Positions 1-9,750 of a stretch of 46,811 nt of DNA are shown here, piece after piece (within the stretch, counting starts at the first letter, position 1; each line of letters begins with the position of its first letter). The DNA lies in contig NZ_KL370824.1 of NCBI RefSeq assembly GCF_000701785.1, positions 1 to 46,811 of the forward strand, in the 5' to 3' direction. A program made the position numbers and the translations under genes. The notes under the pieces are model-generated. The model saw only the letters and a list, made by a program, of their open reading frames with translations, ran no database searches and was not told where the DNA came from. This stretch comes from Mycoplasmoides alvi ATCC 29626. GTDB taxonomy: Bacteria > Bacillota_I > Bacilli_A > Mycoplasmatales > Mycoplasmoidaceae.

Positions 1-839
1 CGTAGTGAAAAAATAATTCCATTGTTAGATTTGAAAGATTGTTTTTTACTTTTATTGTCTTGACTAGTTGTTACAATTTCTTCAATAATGGATATATTTT
101 TATCATCATTTGAAGGATTATCATTCAATGACATGTATTCATAATTAACTGAATTATCTTTTGGCAAAATTATGGTTTCTTTAATTGGATAAAAAACATT
201 ACTTCCTTTTTTATTGCAAACTAAGTTTTTATAAAACTCACCATTTCCATTTTGTCTAAAATGTAAAGTAAAAGGTTTTTCAATATCAAAATTAGGATCT
301 GAAATTGCTTCAACTATAATCTTTTGCATCAAATTGAATTTGGAACTAAAACCTTCTTCCCAAATATATTTATTGTGAGCAATTAAGTTAACAAATTGGA
401 ATCATTTCCCTGCAGTTGAGTTTATTACATCTCAATTTGTTTGAGAATTACTTATACCAATATTAAAATATTCAAAACCACCCAATGATCGTTGATAAAC
501 TTTAGAATTAGAATTATTTCTAAACTTATCAATCATTGACTTATCTAAATTAATATGAACCTTTTCACTTTTTCATGGAAACACTAAATCAAAGTAAACT
601 TGAATGCTTGGATTATTAGCAATCATAGTTACATCACCAATGTAAGAATTGATGTTTAACATTTTTTTATTTATTGAACTTGATGAATTATTTTGAATAG
701 AAATTTTATTTTGTGCAAAACTATCTAAATAAAAAATATTAGAAATTACTACTCCACCAATAATAAACAAAATAGAACTTATAAATAAAAGTATAACCTT
801 AATAAAAGTTAACTTTTTGAACTCATTACTATGATCCAC
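1..839 (-). CDS. N-terminally anchored membrane protein of unknown function (3' end outside window)
   Basis: About 279 residues are visible and the C-terminus lies beyond base 1. I do not recognise the family. Residues about 8-30 form one hydrophobic segment after a short Lys-containing N-terminus, so the protein is probably anchored with its Ser/Asn-rich body outside the cell. Three Trp codons are TGA. I chose GTG at 837-839 because an AAAGG Shine-Dalgarno lies six bases upstream; a TTG at 864-866 would add nine residues but has no such site. The gene is divergent from the secreted protein at 1402. It could be a remote member of a lineage-specific surface family, but I see no convincing similarity to the other surface proteins in the window. 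Confidence 0.75.
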
Positions 840-1401
840 TTTATTACCTTTGTGACGAACAAACAATAAAGTTAAATTTTAATAAATTTTTTGGAATTCA
901 AAACAAAAATCATTTTATTATTAAAGTTAATATTTGCAAAGTTTGTAAAAGTTTAAACTAAACTACATTTCAAACAATTAATCACAAATATTTATTACAA
1001 ATTTTTATCAGTTTATCTCGAACATTCTTGTTTTGTATACATGACAAAAAAACTTTAATTTTAGTTAAACACTAAAATACAAGTTCTAAATATATGTGAT
1101 TATTCAGATATCATAGTATTAAAAGATAATGTAGCAACTATTTTTAATTAAAAATTTTTAAAATAAATTTAAAATCTAAATATAGGTGCAATGATTTATT
1201 TTTGCATTAGTTGTCATGTGTAAATTAAAATGTTGAAATTTTTGCTTTGTTATGTCTAATTGGAAAGTATGTATTAGATTTATTTGTAAGCTTTTTGAAA
1301 TTCTATATTTTAATTGTTATTTTATAAATTAAAAATTTAGTTAATAATTATTTAATTAAGATTTTCTATTATCAATAGGAACATGCTTTAGGTATATATA
1401 C
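840..1401. other. Intergenic region between divergent genes, no gene seen
   Basis: About 560 very AT-rich bases between two divergent genes. I found no reading frame with coding character on either strand, even with TGA read as Trp. Promoters for both flanking genes must lie here, but I see no unambiguous -10 box close to either start. Confidence 0.6.
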
Positions 1402-4400
1402 ATGAAAAAAATAGTTTGCTTTTTGCTTCAATTTTTTTGTATAGTTTTGCTCACAACAATTATTCCAATCACAATCATAAAAATATTTGAATTTTCATTC
1501 AGCAATGAAAATAAAATAAAATCTCATGAACCATCTAAAATTAGTAAAAATAATAATATTAGTAATTATCCTAATTTTTTAATCAAAATTGACTCAGCTC
1601 CATACTCATTTGTTGATGCACATACTTGATTTAATGATTTTGAAAATTCGAATCTTAAAGACAGTATTAAAATAGATTTAAATTTAATTCAAAAAAATAC
1701 TAATTATTTTTTAACTAAAGAAATTGAAAAAAATGGGTTTACTTATTTAAATAATGATATTAAGCAATATTTATACAATATCTTTTTGTCTAATAATGGT
1801 CAATTTTTAATAGAAGCTAAGACTTCACCGAAAATTAACCATTTATATAATAATCCACTAGATATTGAAATTAACTATAAATTTGATTTAATTAATAAAA
1901 CCAACTATGATTGTGATTTATTAGATGATATGGGTAAAAAATTTAATAATTTAGACAAAATAAAACCTAATCAAAAAATTACTTTTGAATTAACAAATAA
2001 TAATCTTAAAAATATTGATTCCATTGCTTCTTGTGTAACTAAATTAAATAATCAATTTTACCTAAATTGATATTTAAATAATTTTCAAATTAAAATTTTT
2101 GATACTTTTGGCAAAATAAATAGTTATCAGTATGATAATTTTCTTTTTAATAAATCAAAATCTCATTTAAATTTAGAACTAAAATCAGTAACTGATGCTA
2201 AAAATCCTTATTCTATAAAAAAGGAAATTGTTGGTGAAAATAAGTTATTTGATAAAAATTTAATTACTAAATTACAATTTGAAAAAGATATCAATTCATT
2301 ATTCCAAAATAATTTAAAAGCAAAAAAAGATATTGCATTATCAACAGGAAAAATTTTAAAAACATTTGTTGATTTTAATCAAAGTAAAAAAAGTTATAGA
2401 ATTGCTGATGTTTTAACAATAAATTCAGAAAGCATTGTAAACACATTAATTGCAATTTATCCAGAAATAGGTTACAAAAATGAGGATGAAACTTCTATTG
2501 GTAACTTATTATTTGATTTATTTAATAATTATTCAAAAACATCTAAGTTAACATTTTATGATTTTTTATATAAGTATAGGATCATAATTGCGCAAATTCT
2601 TTTTAAAAATTATGAACAATTTTTTTATATTAATTTTGAAGAATTAAAGGAAATAGTACATAAATTATCATCAAGTAATGAACTATTTCATATAATTTTT
2701 AGTTTGACTAAAAATTTAAATACTTTGTTTAAAAATCAAACATATATAGATTTCTTTAATTTATTCCAAAAAATAAGTGAAGATCAAAATACTTATTTAT
2801 GAAATATTCTTAGTGACAAAGATAATTTTGCTACTATATTTAATTTTTTTATTAATAATTCATTTCATTTAGGTGATAAAAATTCTGAAATTGTTAATTT
2901 TGTTAAAAAATACAAAGAAATTATCACAAATTTAATGATAAATTCTTCTGAACCAATCAATGATTTTTTAAAAAGCTTATTTGCAAATAATAAAATTTTT
3001 CTACATGATCTTTTAGAACTTACAATAAGTCAAAATATTCTTCATGGGTCATTTATTGAACAACTTCTTGATGTCTTATTTTTTTCAAATAACTCATTAA
3101 CTCCCACTAAAGAATCAATAAATAACGTCATAAATTTATTTAAAGAAATTTCTATTTTTTTAGATGCTTCAAATTTAGATAAAATTAATTTAAACTTAAA
3201 TTTACCAAACAAAAAATGATCAATTGAATATACAGATGATAAAAATGATTTAGTTTTAAAAAACTTCAAAATAAATTGTCAAATAAATTTTGATCATTTT
3301 ATTATTAAAAATTCATTAATAAATGCAATTATTAATTTATTGCCAAATTATTTGTTTTATGATCTCTTAAGTAATTATCTAACACCTGTTATTTTAGAAA
3401 AAATTCGTAATGAAACATATTTGAATACAAAAAAATATTTGGACCAAAATTTAATTAAATGGTTTATTGATACCAATAAATTATCAAAAAATATTGCTTA
3501 TGGTTCTAAAGGAAATGATGGAATTATTGATAAAATTATTGAAACAATTAAGTCTGAATGCAATAGTCAAACAACAATTCAAAATTTAATAAAAGAAATT
3601 ATTTTTGGATCTTTGGAATTTGATTTAAATGGAAATTGATTAGATATTAACGGAAAAATTAACATCATTTATTTTGGCAACAAAATGTATATTTTGCCCA
3701 TTTATGAACTTGATTATTTTAATAACTTAAAAATGAATTATCAAATTATTAATATTGGTTTAACAATTGATGCGAATGATTTGAATAAATGAACAAAATG
3801 ATATAACAAAAAATGTAGTTCTAATAAAAGTTTAATATCAAGCTATAATTTGAGTGAACAATTACATGAACAATTTATGTTAAATCTTCAGAATGAATTG
3901 ATTAATGTATTTCAATGTGAACATTCATTTCAAACAAATTTGATTTTAAGGCCTACAATTAATAAAGAAAAATTTAACTTAAATTCAAAAATAAATTTGT
4001 GAAATATTAATCCAAATGTTTATGCGGATGGATATAATGTAGATTTAGATGAATCAGTTGATCAAGAAAAATTAGCTAAAATTAAATCTTTAATTTGCAT
4101 TGATAATTGAAAATGCAATAACCATAAACTAGAATTAACTGAAGTTGCATATAATTTGTTGCATAATCTTTTTAAAATTAATGATAAGTTTAATCAAGAA
4201 CAAAATAAGTATCTAACAAATTCAATATCTATTTTTAGTACAAATAAATTAAGTTTAAATTTTAAAATTTTAGAAAAAGCATATGTTGATTTAATGTTTT
4301 TAAAAGAAATTAAAATTCCTATTAATTTAAATTTTAATTATGAGCATCGTCAAGTAATAGATAAAATTTTATTTCCATATCCTATTTATAATAAGTTTAA

Positions 4401-4470
4401 TGGTCAATGAGTTAATTATTGCTTTATTAAATTTGATAAAGATATCTATGATTTCAATTATGGAATTTAA
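1402..4470 (+). CDS. Large secreted or N-anchored protein of unknown function (1022 aa)
   Basis: One frame is open from ATG 1402 to TAA 4468 once TGA is read as Trp. Residues about 3-28 are strongly hydrophobic (a Sec signal or signal anchor), followed by an Asn/Lys/Ser-rich region. I see no lipobox, so it is probably not a lipoprotein. The rest lacks further obvious membrane spans and is rich in Asn, Lys, Ile, Leu and Phe with long helical stretches around residues 400-650. No known domain is recognisable. It stands alone: the gene on its left is divergent and tRNAs follow 21 bases after its stop. A mycoplasma surface or exported protein is the most that can be inferred. Confidence 0.8.
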
Positions 4471-4476
4471 TATAAT
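4471..4476 (+). promoter_or_regulatory. -10 box for the tRNA pair
   Basis: A perfect TATAAT starts directly after the stop codon of the preceding gene and 16 bases before the first tRNA base, the right distance for a start just upstream of the tRNA. The -35 region would lie inside the preceding gene and is not clear. Confidence 0.6.
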
Positions 4477-4491
4477 TTAAATTAGTGATAG

Positions 4492-4566
4492 TTCCCTTTA
4501 GTGTAATGGATAACACGGTTGTTTCCTAAACAACAAATATAGGTTCGATTCCTATAAGGGAAGCCA
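4492..4566 (+). tRNA. tRNA-Arg (anticodon CCU)
   Basis: A complete 75-nt cloverleaf can be drawn: acceptor TTCCCTT with AAGGGAA, D-stem GTGT/ACAC, anticodon stem GTTGT/ACAAC around a 7-base loop with CCT at 4525-4527, T-stem ATAGG/CCTAT with loop TTCGATT, discriminator G and an encoded CCA end. It decodes AGG. Only one base separates it from the next tRNA, so the two are co-transcribed. Confidence 0.95.
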
Positions 4567-4567
4567 T

Positions 4568-4641
4568 AGGGGTGTAGTTCAATGGCAGAACAATAGTCTC
4601 CAAAACTACTAATGAGGGTTCGATTCCTTTCACCCCTGCCA
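4568..4641 (+). tRNA. tRNA-Trp (anticodon CCA)
   Basis: A 74-nt cloverleaf: acceptor AGGGGTG with CACCCCT, D-stem GTTC/GAAC, anticodon loop CTCCAAA with CCA at 4600-4602, T-arm with loop TTCGATT, discriminator G and encoded CCA. The outermost anticodon-stem pair is an A.C mismatch and two T-stem pairs are G.U. It reads UGG only. Most Trp codons here are TGA, so a second tRNA-Trp with anticodon UCA must exist elsewhere in the genome. Confidence 0.92.
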
Positions 4642-4655
4642 TTTATAAATATGTT

Positions 4656-4690
4656 CAACACTTTATTTAAAATTAAAGTGTTGATTTTTT
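4656..4690 (+). terminator. Rho-independent terminator after the tRNA pair
   Basis: A perfect 9-bp stem, CAACACTTT with AAAGTGTTG, closes an 11-base AT loop and is followed by a run of T. It begins 15 bases after the CCA end of tRNA-Trp. Confidence 0.9.
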
Positions 4691-5013
4691 ATTCAATGTT
4701 AAATAATTTTCATACAAATATCTTAACTTAAATACTATTATTGTTTTATTTATAAAAAATTAATTTAAAAATTCTTTTTAACAAGCATTTCATAATGGAA
4801 TAACTTTATTAGGTTTATCAATATTTTAAATTTGCACAAATATAAACTTCTTAATTTAGTTTGCTATAAAAATTAAAATTTTAAATAACTTTATTTTTCA
4901 ATAGCAATAGAAGTTAACTTTTAAGATACTAGAAATTTAATTGTTCAATTTAGAATCACTTAACATTATTTTTTGAGTGATTTATAATAACTAAACATTA
5001 AAGGTAATTATTG
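4691..5013 (+). other. Intergenic region with a -10 box before the coiled-coil gene
   Basis: No coding frame is visible. A perfect TATAAT at 4983-4988 would start transcription about 20 bases before ATG 5014; AAAGG at 5000-5004 is the ribosome binding site. No convincing -35 is seen. Confidence 0.55.
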
Positions 5014-5565
5014 ATGCCAAAATTACAAAATAAAAAACCTACAATTAAAAATCTATCTAAAACAGTTAAAAATTTATCTACAAGAGTTGAAGATGTATCT
5101 GCAATAGTTGAAAATTTATCTACAAGAGTTGAGGATTTATCTAAAACAGTTGAAAATTTATCTACAAGAGTTGAAGATTTATCTAAAATAGTTGAAAATT
5201 TATCTAAAACAATGGAGAATGTTATTCATTTAATCGTTGATATGAAGCGAGAATTAAAGCAAGACATAAATCGATTAGATAAAAGAATTGATTATTATCA
5301 TAAACCTCGTAGTATTGAGAAGTTTGAAGATTTATTTTTATTAAAAGATGTTTTAGCTTTAGAAGTCACTAAACCTAGAACTTTAAAATGAGCAAATCAA
5401 GCTTTAAATAAAATTAGTAAGTTATATCCTTCTAAAAACTATAAAAAAGTTTGAATTTACATTTCTAAAAGTATATATGAAAACATGTATAACCTATTAA
5501 TAAAAGCGGATACCACTAAATTATTAACAAAAGCAAAATGAATTAAAACTTATGATTTTGAGTAA
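5014..5565 (+). CDS. Coiled-coil repeat protein of unknown function (183 aa)
   Basis: The N-terminal half (about residues 15-75) is built from 14-residue repeats of the type TVENLSTRVEDLSK, two heptads each with Leu or Val at core positions, so it should form a long parallel coiled coil. A charged stretch rich in Lys, Arg and Asp follows (residues 75-95), then a C-terminal domain of about 90 residues with TGA-coded Trp that I do not recognise. No signal or membrane segment is visible, so it is probably cytoplasmic. The layout recalls the UPF0134/DUF16 coiled-coil proteins of M. pneumoniae, but I see no residue-level match. ATG 5014 is preferred over TTG 5011 because of its spacing from AAAGG. 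Confidence 0.8.
5062..5215 (+). repeat. 42-bp tandem repeats inside the coiled-coil gene
   Basis: Three near-identical 42-bp units begin at 5062, 5104 and 5146, with a partial fourth from 5188. Each unit encodes 14 residues, so unit gain or loss keeps the frame and only lengthens or shortens the coiled coil by two heptads. Confidence 0.9.
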
Positions 5566-5923
5566 AAATATTTTTAGATCTTTAGCAAGATTAATTGAAT
5601 AACTTATTGTTTGATGACAATGATAATAATTATTATCTAATATTGTAATCATTATTATAATGTTCATTCTTTTATCTATCAAATTATGATAAATATTTAA
5701 GACTTGAATTAGCATTATTTAAAATGTTTAATACATTTGTATTTACTAATTTAAGTTTTTGTCTTAATCTATGTTTAGTTTTTCTATTTAGCATTCTAGT
5801 GATTAAAAATTTATTATTTATGATCTTATTTAATATCAAGAATTACTAACTTTTTATTTCGTTTTAAAATACATAGAAATAAAATTTCTTATAATTTACC
5901 CAATATAAATTTTTTAACATTAA
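5566..5923. other. Gene-poor AT-rich region
   Basis: No intact gene is seen. On the minus strand around 5740-5830 a short open stretch rich in Lys and Arg may be another piece of the decayed frame next to it, but stops break it soon and I do not annotate it as a gene. Confidence 0.4.
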
Positions 5924-6245
5924 CTATCTTCTTCATTTTTTTAAATAAATATTTATTATTTTTTGATCAAAACCTTTAGTTCAAAGTTTTCAATTTATCT
6001 TATTTTTACTTTTATGTTTCAATTTAAAATTTTGTTTTTTATAACTATCAATATACCTTTGATGTTGTTTAACAGATTTCCTAGTTAACAATCATAAAAA
6101 CTTGGTATTTAATTTCTTTTTCCTAATTAGTTTTTTAATTGACTTTATAATTTAACATGTTTTACGCTCATATTAAGTTATATTAATTATTATTAATTAT
6201 TATTCTTCATAAGTTTTATTACATAAATATTTTTGCCCTAAGAAA
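5924..6245 (-). pseudogene. Decayed reading frame, copy A (family unknown)
   Basis: Reading the minus strand with TGA as Trp, a frame of about 75 codons runs from about 6151 to a TAG at 5924-5926. It has coding character (for example LLTRKSVKQHQRYIDSYKK) but no start codon and an in-frame stop just upstream. Further upstream (about 6209-6245) a piece reading QKYLCNKTYEE matches QKYLWQEVCEK of the second copy near 33400. The shared order of matching pieces suggests both descend from one larger gene. The basic composition would suit a mobile-element protein, but I cannot identify the family. Confidence 0.5.
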
Positions 6246-6304
6246 CTACTTATTTGAAGCCTTAAATATTAAAAACATTTAAACTATTTTTGGAATAATT
6301 AGCG

Positions 6305-6340
6305 TTTTTTTTTTTTTTTTTTACAACTTTATTGTATAAT
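6305..6340 (+). promoter_or_regulatory. Adhesin operon promoter with 18-T homopolymer
   Basis: A run of 18 T (6305-6322) is followed by TATAAT at 6335-6340. With a 17-base spacer the -35 position (about 6312-6317) falls inside the T run, so its length sets the spacing or composition of the -35/-10 region. Transcription would start near 6347, about 80 bases before the first adhesin gene. No other homopolymer of this length was seen in the window. Confidence 0.65.
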
Positions 6341-6426
6341 TCATGCTTAAGATTATTAAGTTTTAAGTAAATTTTTATTGAAATCTTATGCTTAAAATAA
6401 TAATTTGGTAGGGAAAAAAATAATTT

Positions 6427-9400
6427 ATGAGAAAAGTTAAGTGCACAAAATTTTGTGTTTTCATTTCTTCTATAGTTGCTTCAGCAGTAGGTTTGTCATT
6501 ATTAGGTTTAGTTATTTCATCCACTAGTCCATTGGTTGATAATCATATTTCTAGTAGTTTAAGTTCAGCTCAAACTAAATCAAATGCAAGAGTAACACCA
6601 CGTCCTTTATCAGATGTTGATGTTGTAATTACATCTCAATTATTGTCTAATGGTGCAGTTGACACTGATCCAATAGTTGATGGTGATGGTAATTACATTT
6701 TACCTGGTTCAAATAGATCAAATAATAGTGCTAAAGTTGTAAAATTAAGTTTCCAAATGCAATATTTATATGATTGAAGTTATAATGTATCTGGATATAC
6801 AACACGCCAAATTGTTGCTGATATGGATGATCCTAGTTATTACTATGCATTATTAGTAAATGAAAATGTAACAATAGCTGGTACTGATACAACAGACACT
6901 GCTAATTCATTAAATTTTAGTCTTACTAACCCTGCTTTAGTTGTTCAATTGTTCGATAATGGAGTAAATTTTGAACAAAAAAATATATATCAACTTCAAT
7001 TACCAGATTTTTCTATAAATAATAAAGATACAATAAGTAGTCATCTTGCACCTAATAGCGAACAAGCTCCAACTGATACAAGTAATGATAATTTAGCTGA
7101 TAATATTTGAAAACATATATATGTAGAAGATGCTATAAAGCCAGAAGATACAAATAAAAACCTTTCTTTTATTCGTACAACAAAAGAAGAAAAAGCTTCA
7201 TCAAAAGTTGGCGCTGCACCTTCAACAACAACACCTGCTGCTACTGATTCAAATTTTGTATATGTTAATGATTCAACTAAGTCAACAATTTATAAATTGC
7301 TAGATAGATATTCACCTACAAAAAATGGATCAACTGATTCTGCTAGTTTTAGTGCAAATGATTTAGGTGATTATTATATCTTAAAGAAGTTATACCTAAA
7401 TACTGCTAATAATATGGTTTACATTAAAGATCCAGCAACTAATCAAAAAATGATTTTGTTATTTGGTGGCAATGCTTATCAAAATTTTTGGTTTTATGAT
7501 TTTAAAGTAAATACTAATGGTAGTGGTAGTTTTGGTGTTTTGCCGTTATTGTATGCCAATTATGACTTTGACCCATTTAATGCACGTTCAAATTCAACTG
7601 AAAGAATGTATGGATCAGTTAATAAGTCATTTTTTTACTTACCATTTATGAAAACAAATAAGGTATCTAATTTGGCTTGATATGTTGGTGGAGCAAAAAC
7701 AATAAGCATTAAAAATAAACAAACTGGTTCTTCTACTCCTTATGTTTTTTTAGCAATGATGCAACCAAATATTTCTGACTTTAATACATCATTATATACA
7801 AGTCAAACTTCTTCTTCAACTGCTAGTAGTTCAGAAACAAATCATAGTGTTGAAAAGGGAACATATGGTACTCCAGATAAAGTAAGTGCATTTAACAAAG
7901 AAACTTGTTCTAGTGGAAGTGCATCTGGTGATAGTACATCTCAGAATGATAATTTACAAAAAGGTAGTTGTACTAAATACGATAACAAGGAAATTCTTGT
8001 TGGTTCTTCATCTATTAATGCTTCATTTCAAGTTTTATCTCCTAGTGGTTTTGGTGGTAATACAGGAAATGTAGGTAATTTTTGGTATCCATTTTCTGCT
8101 ATTGAATCCCTAACTATTTTGCCAGTAATGTCAAGTAACATTGCTAGTTTAATTGCTGTAGACCCTAGTAATCCAACTGAAAGTAAAATTTATTTAAGTA
8201 GTTTTTTTAATGGAAATAATGAATTACAACGTATGTATCGTTTTTCATTATTTAATTGTTTAAACATTAATGGTTCATTTTTTAAATTTGATTTTTCAAA
8301 AAAATTTATCGGGACCAAACCTTCTTGAACTATGATACCAGAAGGTCCTGTTTATGCAGGTGGTACAAATACTGGTACTTTAAATGCTGGAAATATAATT
8401 CAAGGTCCAGATGGATATGGGTTTTCAAGAGCATTGTCTAATATCAATCCAAAAGAAGAACAAACTTTTACAAGTTTAAATGATGGTTGAAGCAATTCAG
8501 CAAGTCAAAAATTAATTGGTTTTTCTGTACAAACAATTCCATCAACTAATGAACAATATGACCCAATTGTTGGTATGTTAGTTACTCGTGGTTATATCTA
8601 TTCATTTACTTATGACTTTCAAGAAATAATTGGATTAAATAATATTCCAATACCTAGCAGTAATTTTAATAATGGTTCTGTAATTTCAATTTCTAGTGAT
8701 ACTCAACATGTTAGTGATTTTGTAAATTTATCATCAATAACATATGCAGATAATAGTTGATTGCTAGCATATCAAAAAGATAGAAAACATTTATTTTATT
8801 CATTAAATTATGATCCAAATAGTAATTTTTGATCATACTCAAAAAATACTGCATTAGATGTAAAAAATATTAATAATCAAGATGTAAATAAGGTAATTTC
8901 GAATAAAAATAATAGTTTCTTTGTTATAGATACTAAAAATAAAAAACAAGAAGTTAACTTTATTACAAGTGCAAGTAATAATTCTACTGATGTAGACACA
9001 TTATTAAATGGTGGTACAATTGCTGAAAATTCAGCTGTTTGAGGAGTTGTTAGTAGTGTTGATAATAATTATTTAGTTGACTCAGATTTAATTTCTAAGA
9101 CACCTAAACAAATTATTAGTGATCCCCTTCTATTGTCACAATTAATAACTTATACTGGTGGTTGGAGTGTTGATCCAATAACTAAGTTGCCAACTCAAAA
9201 ACCATTAATTCTTAATCCAAGAATTGAAAACTCTGAAGTTGTTTTTGATATTGCATTGATGTATTTAAATGGTGTGTATTATACATCATCTAGTTTTGAT
9301 CCTTCTGTATATCCAAATGTTGTTCAGGATACATCATTAGCAACTCCAACTTTTAATTATGGTGGTTTTGCTCCATTAGAACCATGAGTTTTACCAGTTG

Positions 9401-9726
9401 TTGTTACTGTTTCAGTTCTTTTATTTGGCATAATATTAGCAATTGGAATAGGAATACCATTATCAATTAGACGTGATAAGCAAATTTTAAGCAAAGGTTT
9501 CAGTTCAACTAATAAAAAAATTGATACATTGACAACAGCTGTTGGTAGTGTATATAAGAAAGTTATTGCCCAAACTAAGAACAACAAACAACCACAAATG
9601 TTGAAATCCTCATCTGCAAAATCAAAAGTTGCTAAACCATCTGCAGTAAATTTAAAGAAAGCTCCGGCTCCAAAAGCATCACCTAGTCCTTCAAGTGCGC
9701 CTCAAGGACCAAAAAAATCATCTTAA
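6427..9726 (+). CDS. mgpC: P110/MgpC (CrmA, ORF6)-like cytadherence protein
   Basis: This 1099-aa protein is the partner adhesin of the P1/P140 type protein encoded next to it; in relatives the two form a sialic-acid-binding complex on the terminal organelle. Residues about 8-35 are a signal or anchor. The large Ser/Thr/Asn-rich ectodomain has the family-like stretch GPDGYGFSRAL and, near the end, PLILNPRIE followed by a Gly-Gly-Phe-Ala-Pro-Leu block like P110's GFAALPAWVIPV. The C-terminal membrane span (about 988-1012) ends in AIGIGIPL, then comes the family signature LTTAVGSVYKK from residue 1035 and a Lys/Pro/Ala-rich cytoplasmic tail. Many Trp are TGA, so standard-code translation falsely breaks the gene. 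It is first in its operon; the ribosome binding site is weak (AGGGA well upstream). The call rests on remembered M. genitalium sequence, not an alignment. Confidence 0.9.
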
Positions 9727-9750
9727 TAGTTAATAACAAGGTTTTAGGAA

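Noticed and set aside
840-866. TTG start at 864-866 for the first minus-strand gene.
   Set aside because: No Shine-Dalgarno before it, whereas GTG at 837-839 has AAAGG at good spacing.
5062-5215. Regularly spaced repeats suggested a CRISPR array.
   Set aside because: Units are directly adjacent without unique spacers, and they code in frame for heptads.
5524-5715. Minus-strand frame over the end of the coiled-coil gene.
   Set aside because: It overlaps a well-supported plus-strand gene, and its composition (Ile, Asn, His-rich without pattern) looks like antisense of AT-rich DNA.
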